Assembly (NCBI GenBank): GCA_964371555.1
Contig: CAYJMQ010000002.1
Span: forward strand, 7,280 to 71,279
DNA from: CAYJMQ01 sp964371555
Lineage (GTDB): Bacteria > Bdellovibrionota > JACOXK01 > 2-02-FULL-40-11
Reading direction: 5' to 3'
Length of the DNA: 64,000 bases
The notes under the pieces were generated by a model that was given only the letters and a program-made list of their open reading frames with translations, did no database searches and was not told the origin of the DNA. Shown here one piece after another: positions 16,093 to 25,604 of the stretch. The translations under genes were made by a program, and so were the position numbers. Each line of letters starts with the position of its first letter. Position 1 is the first letter of the stretch.

Positions 16093-17844
16093 ATGGGTAT
16101 CAAGGTTGTCATTTGCAATGTTCCGCTCCGTTCTGAAGATGCCCGGACTACCTATCCCCCGCTTGGCGCGATGTTTATCACGCAGGCGTTAAAATTGAGG
16201 GGATTTAATGCCGCATTTTACGATATCAACTATTTTCGCCCCCCTTTTGAAGAGATTAGAGACTATTTCTTGCGTCATCGGCCAGATGTCATTGGCATCA
16301 GTGCTACAGTTTCGACAACGTATGCATATCTGAAAAGGCTCAGTTCGCTGATTAAAGAAATACTCCCCGATTCAATGATCGTTGTCGGGGGGGCTATTAC
16401 CGCCTCTTCGGACATTATTCTTAAATTCACAAAGGTCGATATTTGTGTGACCGGGGAAGGGGAGCAGGTGATCGTGCATCTGCTCGATTATTTTTCGAAA
16501 CAGGGGTTGGTAAAGATCGATGAAGAGTTAAAAAAGGTTCTTGGTATCTGTTTCCTCAATCAAATGGGAGAGATGGTCTTTACCGGCTACGAGATACAGA
16601 TCCCGGCGCACGAAATACCAGATCCTGATTATGAGATTTTAAGGGAGTATTCGGAGTTGGATGGCTATATCATCGATCCGAAGTATTATCCCCAATTTAA
16701 GTACGATCGACGGACGAAGGAAATGAAAAGACAGGGAAAAAAGATGGCAACCGTTGTGACCTCGCGTGGCTGTATCGCCCGATGCACCTTTTGTCACAGA
16801 TGGCAAAAAGGGCTTCGGATTTTTCCGGTAGACCGGGTGATCAATCATATTAGATTTCTGATGGAGCGCCACGATGTTGGTTTTATATCATTCGGGGACG
16901 AAGATTTTGGGGCTTCACAGAGATGGGTTGAGGAGTTCGTCGAAAAAATTTCGACTTTGGACATATTATATCGGATTGGCGCGATCCGGGTCGATCATGT
17001 TACTCTCCCCGTCCTTAAAAGATATCAAGAGAGCGGCTGCGTTGCCATTCATTACGGAATGGAATCGGGGAGCGATCGAATCCTTTCTGTGATGGAAAAG
17101 AGAGCCACTGTCCAGATGAATCGCGATGCCGCAATGATGACATTCCAGGCAGGTTTGCAGACCGTTCCGGCAGCGGTTGTCGGAATGCCGGGGGAAACTT
17201 ATGAGACGATAGAGGAGACCGCTGAGTTTCTTAAGGATATTACAGAATTTTATCCCTACGACCCGGTTATCAGCCCCAATCTGCTCGTTGCGCTTCCGGG
17301 AACCCCCGTCTATGAGTACGCGAGATTTAAGGGTTTCCTCGGTCAAACGCCGGAAGATGAGGAGAAGTACCTCGTCCGGATTTCAGATCATGGGGGTGAT
17401 TCCCCCGTTCAGTTTAATTTTACCGATTATCCCTATTTTGCGGTTCAGTCGTGGGTGCGGTGTCTGATTATCTCTGTTTTGTATAATTATTATAAGAAAA
17501 ATAATCTTTTGACACTCTCCAATGGAATGTTTGTTGTTTCTTTATTTCAATTTTTCCTAGGGATAAGGAGGGGACATTCTTTCTCCTGCAGTCTGATGAG
17601 TCATCCCCTTTTCTATCGCTTCAGATATGTATTGACACTGATTCAGGTGATGATTGTAAATTTTAAAGAGTGCGATACAAAGTTGTTTCTCGAAAGATGC
17701 GTCGAACTTCTGGTTTGGCCATTTAAAAGAAAGGCATTCACAAAATATATTTCTCTCAGGCAGTTTATGAATGAACGAACCTCCGGTCTCCAGGCAATCA
17801 AAGCAAATCTGACAAACCCGCTGCAGCTGCGATTAGGTCGTTAG
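16093..17844 (+). CDS. B12-binding radical SAM protein
   Basis: A 583-residue enzyme with ATG preceded by GAAGG. Residues about 1-150 are a cobalamin-binding domain (VICNVPLRSED, YPPLGAMFITQAL, IGISATVSTTY, VVGGAITAS, CVTGEGEQ). The radical SAM core begins with SRGCIARCTFCHRW (CxxxCxxC, about 224-231) and continues with FGDEDFGAS and HYGMESGSDRIL. The last 130 residues are a basic helical extension seen in many B12-radical SAM proteins. Relatives methylate carbon or phosphorus or rearrange rings; the target is unknown. It is the second of three such enzymes in the cluster and precedes a capsule-type transferase by 21 bases. Confidence 0.85.
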   Translation: MGIKVVICNVPLRSEDARTTYPPLGAMFITQALKLRGFNAAFYDINYFRPPFEEIRDYFLRHRPDVIGISATVSTTYAYLKRLSSLIKEILPDSMIVVGGAITASSDIILKFTKVDICVTGEGEQVIVHLLDYFSKQGLVKIDEELKKVLGICFLNQMGEMVFTGYEIQIPAHEIPDPDYEILREYSELDGYIIDPKYYPQFKYDRRTKEMKRQGKKMATVVTSRGCIARCTFCHRWQKGLRIFPVDRVINHIRFLMERHDVGFISFGDEDFGASQRWVEEFVEKISTLDILYRIGAIRVDHVTLPVLKRYQESGCVAIHYGMESGSDRILSVMEKRATVQMNRDAAMMTFQAGLQTVPAAVVGMPGETYETIEETAEFLKDITEFYPYDPVISPNLLVALPGTPVYEYARFKGFLGQTPEDEEKYLVRISDHGGDSPVQFNFTDYPYFAVQSWVRCLIISVLYNYYKKNNLLTLSNGMFVVSLFQFFLGIRRGHSFSCSLMSHPLFYRFRYVLTLIQVMIVNFKECDTKLFLERCVELLVWPFKRKAFTKYISLRQFMNERTSGLQAIKANLTNPLQLRLGR

Positions 17845-17865
17845 CGGGAGAGCGCCGAGATTTGG

Positions 17866-19641
17866 GTGATGAAGCTAAGTTTTTTAGATGCCCTGCCGAC
17901 CGATCCTCATGATCTGGCCATCAATGACGGAATGGTTATTGCCATGAAGCCTACGGTCCATGCCTGGCTTTTGAGACAGAACATAGCGGCGCAAAATACG
18001 CTCCCCTATTTTTCCAATGCATCCCACGAGTCTGCCCTTCTCTCATCTCAAGTTGCTGCCCAATGGCTGAGAGCCGAGGCGAAGTTTTTAGAGACAACAT
18101 TTGGCATCGAATATGCCTATCGTGAAATGTTTGTCTTTCTTACCCGATTTGCGATTCATTATTGTCTTTGGGCGATCGATGTTGTTCAACACGCGCTTGA
18201 TAGGCACCAACCGACAGGGCTTCTTGCCTCGTGTCAACCTTATCGGCAGACCCCCTCTTTTTATATTGAATCTTTCGAAAACTATTTGGCGAAACTTGTG
18301 CAAAGAATTGCAAAGAAACGGGGAATTCCGTTTGAAGTTGTCTCAGCTTGTGAGAATGGCATTTCTCCAAAATCTCGAAACTTGACCTCTTCGTTTTTTC
18401 GAGAGGTTATTCGCCCCATGCTTGCCACAGCAAGATACAGGTGGCTGAAAAAACGCCATCCCAAAAGGAAAAAAATTTTATATACCACCACAGCTTATCA
18501 GATGGATCTTGTGATTGGGGATTTGAAAGAGAGATTTCCGAATATCGATTTTGAACTTTTAGCAGAATCGTCCGTCGTTTCTTCGGGCAGATTGCCTGCT
18601 CAATGGAGCGCCTTTCAGACTCTTGTAGCAAAACTTCGTCAAAATCCCCCTCCTTTTTCTTATTTGGGCATTTCCTTTGGCGATCTCATTGCGCAAAAAA
18701 TAGAAAATAATATTGCCCCTTATCTGGTTGGCTATATGCGTTCGGCCCCGGTGCTCGATCGATGGCTCGATCTATTAAACCCGGCTGCGATCTTATCGAA
18801 CGCGAATCGCTCCGATGACAAATTGTTGGCTGAGCTTTGTCGAAAAAAGGGGATCCCAAATGTCGTAATCAGTCACGGCTCTCACATCTCACCAAAGAAC
18901 GATTTCGAGCGGATCGAATGGGGGGAGCATGGAAAACAATTCTTAAGCGCTCCTTATTCACATATCGCGCTTCAATCCCCGGTTACAGAAGGCTACATTG
19001 ATGCCTTTAAACCCGACGCTCTGACGTTAAAAACCGGGCCTCTCATTTGGGGGAGAAAAATCAGGCGCGCACACCGCAGGCGCGCCCGCATGGCTGAAAA
19101 AATCGTTCTTCACGCGGGGACCCCAAAAATAACATCGAGCCTGAGATTTCAGATCTATGAAACCCCCGACGAATATATTCAATCGCTAAAAGACCTTTCC
19201 AATGTCATTCTCAAGATGGAAAATGTAAAACTCGTCATTAAATTTAGACCGATGGAAGAGATTTCTTTAGAAACATTGACCACCCTTTTGCCCAGTGCCC
19301 CAAATATCATTGTTGAAACGAAACAGGCATTCAGAGAAAGCCTTTCATGCGCCGACCTCCTTATCAGTTTTTCTTCAACCACCATAGAAGAGGCGCTGCA
19401 GAATCAGATTCCTGTGCTCCTCTATGGCGGGAACGGGCGTTATCAGCATATTCCAGCTCAGACGGTAAAAAATGGCGTACCGCTTTCAAAAAGCGCTCTC
19501 TATTTTGCTCCCGATTTTTCAGATCTTGAATTTGCAGTCCGGGGGATTCTTGCCGCCGCGCCCTCTCTTGATGAAAAAATTTTTGAGCCTTATATCTATG
19601 GGGAGTCAGAACGCGAGTCGCTTCTCGAAAGAATTTTATGA
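17866..19641 (+). CDS. Capsule/O-antigen-type glycosyltransferase-like protein
   Basis: About 591 residues; GTG at 17866 is followed at once by ATG at 17869, and either may be used. The C-terminal part has GT-B hallmarks of the Kdo/capsule-type families: ILSNANRSDD, VVISHGSHISPKND, LHAGTPKI and DLLISFSSTTIEEALQNQIPVLLYGG. The N-terminal 250 residues are helical and unrecognised. It resembles in layout the protein at 5313. It overlaps the following dehydrogenase by four bases, so the two are translationally coupled. The transferred sugar is unknown. Confidence 0.6.
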   Translation: MMKLSFLDALPTDPHDLAINDGMVIAMKPTVHAWLLRQNIAAQNTLPYFSNASHESALLSSQVAAQWLRAEAKFLETTFGIEYAYREMFVFLTRFAIHYCLWAIDVVQHALDRHQPTGLLASCQPYRQTPSFYIESFENYLAKLVQRIAKKRGIPFEVVSACENGISPKSRNLTSSFFREVIRPMLATARYRWLKKRHPKRKKILYTTTAYQMDLVIGDLKERFPNIDFELLAESSVVSSGRLPAQWSAFQTLVAKLRQNPPPFSYLGISFGDLIAQKIENNIAPYLVGYMRSAPVLDRWLDLLNPAAILSNANRSDDKLLAELCRKKGIPNVVISHGSHISPKNDFERIEWGEHGKQFLSAPYSHIALQSPVTEGYIDAFKPDALTLKTGPLIWGRKIRRAHRRRARMAEKIVLHAGTPKITSSLRFQIYETPDEYIQSLKDLSNVILKMENVKLVIKFRPMEEISLETLTTLLPSAPNIIVETKQAFRESLSCADLLISFSSTTIEEALQNQIPVLLYGGNGRYQHIPAQTVKNGVPLSKSALYFAPDFSDLEFAVRGILAAAPSLDEKIFEPYIYGESERESLLERIL

Positions 19642-20684
19642 ACGAATCGGTATATATTTCTCATCATAAATTGTCCTCATTTATGCGAGATGTTCTTAAA
19701 CGGACCGATGTCAGAGACGATGTCGCCGCCCATCTTACAGAGGCTCTTATCGAATCCTCCCTTCGTGGTGTCGACTCTCATGGCGTCCGGCTCTTTCCTC
19801 ATTATGTGAAGGGGGTATTGGGGGGGCGGATCAATCCAAATCCGTCATATCGTCGTACGCGAACCTCCCCATCAACAGCCCTTTTTGATGCCGATCATAC
19901 GTTCGGACATGCGGCCTGCATGGAAGCGGCCAAATATGCGATCGCTTTGGCAGATGAGGCAGGAAGCGCGCATGTGGCGGTCTATCACTCAAGTCATTTT
20001 GGCGCGGCGGCGACCTACGCGCTGGAAATCGCAAGATGTAATATGATCGGCATGAGTTTTACCAATACCGACGCGCTTATTAAGAGCTATGGCGGGAAGA
20101 AAGCTTTTCTTGGGAACAATCCGATTTGCATCACTGTGCCATGTGAGGGGGAAGAGCCGATTTGTCTGGATATGGCAACCAGTATTGTTACCTTTAACAA
20201 AATTAAACAGCTGCGTGAGCATGGTCTTTTTGCGCCGCCAGGTGTCGGAGCTGATGACGAAGGAAGAGAAACAATCGATCCCCATCGCATTTCAATGTTA
20301 AATCCGATCGGTGGATATAAAGGGTACGGTTTGAGTTTTATGGTTGAAGTCTTATGCAGTCTGCTCACCGGGATGCCATACGGACCGCAGATTCCAAAAA
20401 TGTTTGAAGCGCCAATGGATGAAAAAAGAAATCTCGGGCAATTTATTATCGCGCTCCGGATTGAGAACTTTCAGGATATCCATTTGTTTAAAAAGAGAAT
20501 GGCGATGTTTGTCGGGGACTTGAGAAAGAGCCCTCCCTTTCATCCGGACCAACCGGTCCATGTTCCCGGTGATCCTGAAAAAGCAAAACAAAAAGAACGA
20601 TTAAAGACCGGCATCCCCCTCTCTGACACCGAACTCATCCACCTTCGCAATATAGGACGGCAATGGGGGATTCAAATTGAATGA
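19638..20684 (+). CDS. Ldh-family (malate/L-lactate dehydrogenase type 2) oxidoreductase
   Basis: A 348-residue member of the Ldh2/MDG/YlbC family, which has a non-Rossmann NAD(P) fold. Motifs seen: RGVDSHGVRLFPHYV (active-site His), VYHSSHFGAA, FTNTDA, FLGNNP, DMATS and the KGYGLS segment near the C-terminus. Family members reduce or oxidise 2-hydroxy acids such as malate, sulfolactate, ureidoglycolate or 2,3-diketogulonate. Coupling by an ATGA overlap to a surface-glycan transferase suggests it makes or modifies a hydroxy-acid substituent or keto-sugar in the polysaccharide (inference). Confidence 0.85.
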   Translation: MNESVYISHHKLSSFMRDVLKRTDVRDDVAAHLTEALIESSLRGVDSHGVRLFPHYVKGVLGGRINPNPSYRRTRTSPSTALFDADHTFGHAACMEAAKYAIALADEAGSAHVAVYHSSHFGAAATYALEIARCNMIGMSFTNTDALIKSYGGKKAFLGNNPICITVPCEGEEPICLDMATSIVTFNKIKQLREHGLFAPPGVGADDEGRETIDPHRISMLNPIGGYKGYGLSFMVEVLCSLLTGMPYGPQIPKMFEAPMDEKRNLGQFIIALRIENFQDIHLFKKRMAMFVGDLRKSPPFHPDQPVHVPGDPEKAKQKERLKTGIPLSDTELIHLRNIGRQWGIQIE

Positions 20685-20788
20685 AGAGATTTGATTCTTC
20701 ACTTGAGCATCTGTCCAGCTACTATTTTCAGAGCCCAGGCTGCATTTTCCTTGGCCTTTTCGGCATCTGGTTCTTTATAAAATTGTGA
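20681..20788 (+). CDS. Possible 35-residue membrane peptide
   Basis: An ATG at 20681 overlaps the stop of the Ldh-family gene (ATGA) and opens 35 codons ending in TGA at 20786-20788. The peptide has a charged N-terminus and a hydrophobic stretch, IFLGLFGIWFFIKL, at the C-terminus. Translational coupling and the hydrophobic tail argue for a real product; its length and lack of recognised relatives argue against. It could also be a chance frame. Confidence 0.25.
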   Translation: MKRFDSSLEHLSSYYFQSPGCIFLGLFGIWFFIKL

Positions 20789-20801
20789 AGGGGTTAAATC
20801 T

Positions 20802-22610
20802 TCACTTCCATTTTATCCAATAAGGGTGTCCATGAGAATATTTTCTCTGGATTTTTCCTTCAGAAATAATGCGCCTGATATTTATTAATATATCGAGAAA
20901 ATAGCCAGGTTTCATTTGGGGTGAAAAATGAAGCAGGTATCTGCTTCTCAGGAGGTAAGCAATTCCTCCCCCCATCAGAACATGCGTCAAGGGGACGATC
21001 GTAAAGCGATACCAGTCTTTGAACTCCTGAATGAAGATCCCGTCCACCGGGTCGTACATGGTTTGCGAAGTCGTTAACGCATAGGAGATCATTTTGAAAA
21101 GAATTAGAAATAACAATGGCATTGAGTATCTCCATTCTTTTTGTGACAAGAAGATGCCGGCAACCATAAAACAGTAGAGATAAAAGCATAAGACCATGTT
21201 ATAGGCGGAACTCTTAGGCTGCAAAAAAATAAAGGCAGGGGTAAAAAAAATGTCATAGTCCCAAAATCTCATGATTTGACCCGCAAGATGCGGCCAAATA
21301 ATTTGCAGGGTGATTAAGGGATGATGGAAAATCTGTGCAAGCATCTGTTGAAAATCGTTTACTGGAATTCCAGCGGCCTCAAATTTTTTAAATTCATAAA
21401 ACCAGGTCTGGTGCAACAATAATTGCTGTGTCGATTCTGAGGCCGAAACAATCGATGATAAAGTAAAATCACCAAACGTTAGAAAATTGCGATACATCCA
21501 CGGAAGGGCAATAACCATAAAGCCGAATGAAAAGAAAAGAATCTTTATTTTGGATTTTCTCCACGAAAAGGCAATCCATGGGAAGATAAGGAATAAGCTA
21601 TAATAATATTCTGGCCTTGCCATGATCAATAACGTTAAACCGAGGCCGGAAATAAATGCGGCGATTTGAGAGGTGAAGTCCTTGCGTTTCATTGCGATAA
21701 ATAAGGCGAGTAAGAAGAGCTCCAGTGTAAAGAGCCCAAATGCCTCGGAGCCGATATATCCCCCATATTGAATCAGAAAACCGTAGCCGGCGCTAAGGAT
21801 CGAGGCAATTTTTGCGGCTGTTTCATCAAATATGAATCTCGCAATGGCGTATGTGAATAAGATACAGATTGCCCCCAAAAGGGCGTTAAAGAGCCGTGCG
21901 ATCAGCGGGTAATATCCAAATATCTTATAAATGGTTGCGTAAAATATGACGACTGAACCTTTCTGCGATAGAAAAGGCCTGGTTGCGTCAAATAGGTTTC
22001 CGGTTTGAGCCAGGTAGAGGGCATCTTCATTATATTGACTGTCAGGGCCTTCCATGACCCCAGGAGGGAGATTGATCGTAAGCTGAACCGCAAAGAGGGT
22101 TCTCACAGCCAAACCAAACAAAAAAATAAAAAGAATAAATCGCTTGCCTTTCCAAAAATTAAGAATGACAGAGGGGAGAATGGAAAGTTCCCACACTGAA
22201 ATGCCATGTCCCTTTTTAAAAAAGATCCAAAAAAGAGTCTTTATGAGGTAGTAAAAAGAAAAATAAAGAATAGTTATAAAAAAAATAAAATAATAGATTT
22301 TTTGCATATTGAAAGAAAAGGCATACCCGATCAGCTGATCGCTAAGTCTTATCAGGGAGAAAATGAGGCTGAATGAAATGACGATGAGCGCTCCCCGGGG
22401 CCAGATACGGTCAAAGGGAAATTTGAAGAGCCGGCTGATCGAGAAAAAGTAGACAAAGGAAAGGAGGAGGTAAAAGATGAGATAGGGGGTTTCAGTCCAT
22501 CTGGGGGAGAGATGAGACAGTAAAAATACCGAAAGAATTGCGTAGATAATAGAACCGCATAGCGCGCAACTGTATTTGAACTTTGATATTACCATCCCAA
22601 GAAAATTCAC
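20802..22610 (-). CDS. GT39/ArnT-like integral membrane glycosyltransferase
   Basis: A 602-residue protein with about 12 hydrophobic segments. After the helix near 150-175 comes a periplasmic loop with PDSQYNEDALYLAQTG, the acidic loop expected of GT-C enzymes that use polyprenyl-phosphate sugars. FSWRKSKIKI and repeated LFLLALF segments show ordinary PMT_2-type topology. It probably glycosylates a lipid-linked glycan or lipid A at the periplasmic face. It is the last gene of the long minus-strand group only by position: a plus-strand block (22678-25604) separates it from the others, so it has its own promoter, probably divergent with the gene at 22678. Confidence 0.75.
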   Translation of the reverse strand: MNFLGMVISKFKYSCALCGSIIYAILSVFLLSHLSPRWTETPYLIFYLLLSFVYFFSISRLFKFPFDRIWPRGALIVISFSLIFSLIRLSDQLIGYAFSFNMQKIYYFIFFITILYFSFYYLIKTLFWIFFKKGHGISVWELSILPSVILNFWKGKRFILFIFLFGLAVRTLFAVQLTINLPPGVMEGPDSQYNEDALYLAQTGNLFDATRPFLSQKGSVVIFYATIYKIFGYYPLIARLFNALLGAICILFTYAIARFIFDETAAKIASILSAGYGFLIQYGGYIGSEAFGLFTLELFLLALFIAMKRKDFTSQIAAFISGLGLTLLIMARPEYYYSLFLIFPWIAFSWRKSKIKILFFSFGFMVIALPWMYRNFLTFGDFTLSSIVSASESTQQLLLHQTWFYEFKKFEAAGIPVNDFQQMLAQIFHHPLITLQIIWPHLAGQIMRFWDYDIFFTPAFIFLQPKSSAYNMVLCFYLYCFMVAGIFLSQKEWRYSMPLLFLILFKMISYALTTSQTMYDPVDGIFIQEFKDWYRFTIVPLTHVLMGGGIAYLLRSRYLLHFSPQMKPGYFLDILINIRRIISEGKIQRKYSHGHPYWIKWK

Positions 22611-22677
22611 ACCAATATTTAGCCAAAAGCAATAAGATTGACATTCGTGGGAGGTTGCCAGTAACCTTGATTAATAC

Positions 22678-24153
22678 GTGTGTTCCACTGATCTTCGAGT
22701 CACAAAAGCGCTAATCCCCGCCGCTGGGAGAGGGCTGAGATCGTATCCTAAGAGCAAACATCTCCCCAAAGGGATGTTTGAAATCGAAAACAGACCGATT
22801 CTTGAGAACACGCTTATCCTGCTCAGGGATAAGATGAATATTCGCGACATTTTTATGATCGTGGGGCATCAGAAAGAAAAAATAATAAATTATTTTAAAA
22901 ATGGAGAGCGATGGGGGATCGATATTTCTTATATCGATTGCCCGGATCCTGAAGAAGGGATAGGGAGGGGGATTCTCTATGCTGAACAGTCGTTGCAAGA
23001 GCCTTTCATCTGCATTCTCGGTGATGAATATTACAGCCGTTCCAATCACGATCTTTGTCTGACATTACCGGATCAGATCTTTGCGGTCTGCGCGATTAAA
23101 TATTCGAATGATATTAAATCAATAAAAAAAAATTATACAGTGGAGATCGGGGATGGTCTGATTCGGAAAATTATTGAAAAACCGGCTGTCAACCCGTCAT
23201 CGCATTTAAGATATCTGGGATGCGGAACCTGGTTATTCAGACCGGAAATTTTTGAGTGGATTAGAAAAACAGGGCATTCGGGGAGATCCGGAAAAGTCGA
23301 ACTGATGGATGCCCTCGATCTGGCAATACAAAACGGGCGCCTGATCAAACCGTTTTATCTTGAGGGGGACTATTTCAATATCAATTCAATCGAAGACATC
23401 AACCAGTGCAATTATGTCGTTCGCTCGTCACACTTTTCTGAAAAAAGGATCAGTTTGATTATCCCTTCCCGCAATGAAGAGCAGACGATAGCGGCTGTCA
23501 TTCAGGATGCCCTGCCGCATGTAGACGAAGTTATGGTAGTCGATAACCGATCGACCGATCAAACAGTGGAGGCAGCTCTTTCAGCGGGGGCGAGGGTAGA
23601 GAGAGTCAACCTCAAAGGGTATGGGGATACGATCCGACATGGTCTCGATCATGCCACTGGAGATATTCTGATTGTCATGGAGGCCGATTATTCATTTCGT
23701 GCAAAAGATTTGGGGAAGTTTCTCGAATATATTAAGGATGCTGATATGGTCATTGGAACCCGGACCACACGACAACTCATTGAACAAGGGGCCAACATGA
23801 ATGGCTGGCTCCGGTTGGGGAATTTGATTGTTGCCAAACTGGTTGAGCTTTTATGGTGGGAGAGTGAGCCGCGTTTTACAGATGTCGGCTGTACTTACAG
23901 GGCAATCTGGAAAGAGGCGTATCAAAAAATCCGAAACGACCTCCATTCAACGGGACCGGAATTTTCGCTGGAAATGATGATAAAAATGTTAAAGTATAAA
24001 CAACGGATCTTAGAGATTCCCATTTCGTATTATCCGCGTTTGGGAGGAATTTCAAAACACTCGAACCAGTGGTTTGGGATCTTTAAAACGGCGGCAAGAA
24101 TGTTGCATCTTACCTTCATGGAAAGATTTTTTACAAGAGGACGCCCGAGATGA
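22678..24153 (+). CDS. Nucleotidyltransferase fused to a family 2 glycosyltransferase
   Basis: GTG start at 22678. Residues about 8-250 are a sugar nucleotidyltransferase (ALIPAAGRGLRSYPKSKHLP, then CILGDEYY and a VEIGDGLIRKIIEKP segment) like RmlA/GlmU-type pyrophosphorylases. Residues about 258-491 are a GT2 domain (SLIIPSRNEEQTIAAVI, DNRSTDQT, VMEADYSF and FTDVGCTYRAIWK), like dolichyl-phosphate mannose synthases but without C-terminal membrane helices. A single protein could activate a sugar and then transfer it, which is unusual. The start is 67 bases from the divergent GT39 gene. A TTGACA at 22637 is followed only by a weak -10, so no promoter is claimed. Confidence 0.8.
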   Translation: MCSTDLRVTKALIPAAGRGLRSYPKSKHLPKGMFEIENRPILENTLILLRDKMNIRDIFMIVGHQKEKIINYFKNGERWGIDISYIDCPDPEEGIGRGILYAEQSLQEPFICILGDEYYSRSNHDLCLTLPDQIFAVCAIKYSNDIKSIKKNYTVEIGDGLIRKIIEKPAVNPSSHLRYLGCGTWLFRPEIFEWIRKTGHSGRSGKVELMDALDLAIQNGRLIKPFYLEGDYFNINSIEDINQCNYVVRSSHFSEKRISLIIPSRNEEQTIAAVIQDALPHVDEVMVVDNRSTDQTVEAALSAGARVERVNLKGYGDTIRHGLDHATGDILIVMEADYSFRAKDLGKFLEYIKDADMVIGTRTTRQLIEQGANMNGWLRLGNLIVAKLVELLWWESEPRFTDVGCTYRAIWKEAYQKIRNDLHSTGPEFSLEMMIKMLKYKQRILEIPISYYPRLGGISKHSNQWFGIFKTAARMLHLTFMERFFTRGRPR

Positions 24154-25604
24154 GTTCCAAACTGAAAAAGGCTTTTTTGTGTTATTTGCCGATTGGCCGG
24201 TATCAGAGAGGGGAGGATCGTTGCCAGGCCGATATTGATGGATCGACCACACAGGCCCCGCACGCGCCAAACGATTTGGGGTACATCGCCGCGCAATTGG
24301 AAAAATTCTCTGTAAAAAGTTTTATCAGGGATTATCCCGCTGAAGGATTATCTGAAGAACAGTTGATAGAAGATGTTAAAGCGTTTGAGCCGGACATTTT
24401 TTTTATCAGCACAACCTTTCCGACATTTGAAAAAGACGCCTTATTCTTAAAAAAAATAAAATCTTTAAAGCCGGACATCCTGACGATCGCAAAAGGGAGT
24501 TGCTTTTTTTCACTCCCGCTCAAAGATTTGAAAAATGAAAATTACGCCTCTCTTGATATCGCAGTTTATGGGGAATCGGAGTTTATTATTGTAGATATTA
24601 TCGAAAGCCTGCGGGGGGGAATGCCCCTTACAGATGTTTCCGGATTGCTTCTCTACATCGGGAGTCCGGAGGTTCGGCGCACCCCTCAGCCAGCTTTTGA
24701 GGAGAATCTCGATCTTCTTCCATTTCCAAAAAGAGAGTTGATAAAGAATGAATTATATACCTGCCCCAATACGGGAAAGCCGATGGCAACGATTGTGGTA
24801 TCAAGAGGGTGTCCTTTATCGTGTATATTTTGTCTGACTCCGATTATTTCCGGCCAAAAATTAAGAAAGCGTTCGGTCCAGAATGTGCTGGAGGAAGTAA
24901 AGGAGTGTGTCCATCATCATGGAATCAGCGATTTTTTTATGAGGGCTGATACATTTACCATGGATAGAGGATACGTAAAGGAATTCTGTCGGCAATTGCT
25001 TTCCGAACGTCTTTCTATTTCATGGGTTGCAAACAGTACGACCACAGCGGCGCTCGACCGGGAAATGCTCGGTCTCATGAAAGCGGCCGGCTGCTGGCTT
25101 ATCGCGTTTGGCATAGAGTCTGGCAATGAAGAGATCCAAAAAAGAATCAAACCCGGAATTCCGGTTGAAAACAGCTTTAAAGCTGTCCGACTCTGCAAGG
25201 ATCTGGGAATTAAAACCTTCGGATTTTTTATGATAGGACTCCCCCACGATTCAAAATCAACGATGAACGACACTTTTCATCTTATGAAAGAGCTAGACTG
25301 CGATTTTATTGAGGTCCATATTGCCCTCCCTTATGACGGGACCCCCTTAAATCGCTTGTCGAAAGAATTGGGGTTGCTTAAAGATTCTGTTCTCGGTCAT
25401 AATTATTTTTCAATTCCCTATACCAGCGGTACTCTTCATCTGACAAGAAAAGAGATTATTCAGTTCAGAAAAAAAATGCTTGCGCACCATTATTTGCGTC
25501 CAACCTACATGTATCGAACGTTAAAGGGCTGCCGCTCCACGCACGAAGCGTTGAATTATCTCAAATATGGGACAAGGCTCCTTTATAATCTGGCTGTAAA
25601 ATAG
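24150..25604 (+). CDS. B12-binding radical SAM protein
   Basis: A 484-residue enzyme overlapping the fusion gene by four bases (ATGA). The N-terminal part is a cobalamin-binding domain (APHAPNDLGYIAAQL, FFISTTFPTFEKD, IAVYGESEFII). The iron-sulfur motif is VSRGCPLSCIFCLTP (CxxxCxxC, about 222-229), followed by WLIAFGIESGNEEIQKRI and FGFFMIGLPHDS. It is the third radical SAM-B12 enzyme in 22 kb and differs clearly from the other two. Coupling to an activating/transferring enzyme suggests it works on the same sugar or lipid intermediate (inference). The 3' end overlaps the convergent gene at 25583 by 22 bases. Confidence 0.85.
   Translation: MSSKLKKAFLCYLPIGRYQRGEDRCQADIDGSTTQAPHAPNDLGYIAAQLEKFSVKSFIRDYPAEGLSEEQLIEDVKAFEPDIFFISTTFPTFEKDALFLKKIKSLKPDILTIAKGSCFFSLPLKDLKNENYASLDIAVYGESEFIIVDIIESLRGGMPLTDVSGLLLYIGSPEVRRTPQPAFEENLDLLPFPKRELIKNELYTCPNTGKPMATIVVSRGCPLSCIFCLTPIISGQKLRKRSVQNVLEEVKECVHHHGISDFFMRADTFTMDRGYVKEFCRQLLSERLSISWVANSTTTAALDREMLGLMKAAGCWLIAFGIESGNEEIQKRIKPGIPVENSFKAVRLCKDLGIKTFGFFMIGLPHDSKSTMNDTFHLMKELDCDFIEVHIALPYDGTPLNRLSKELGLLKDSVLGHNYFSIPYTSGTLHLTRKEIIQFRKKMLAHHYLRPTYMYRTLKGCRSTHEALNYLKYGTRLLYNLAVK

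Noticed and set aside
20785..20805. Short gtgaag/cttcac hairpin at the end of the GT39 gene
   Set aside because: Only six base pairs with no T run; expected by chance.
22637..22666. Promoter for the nucleotidyltransferase-GT2 gene (TTGACA at 22637)
   Set aside because: No -10 of reasonable quality at 16-18 bases; three of six matches only.
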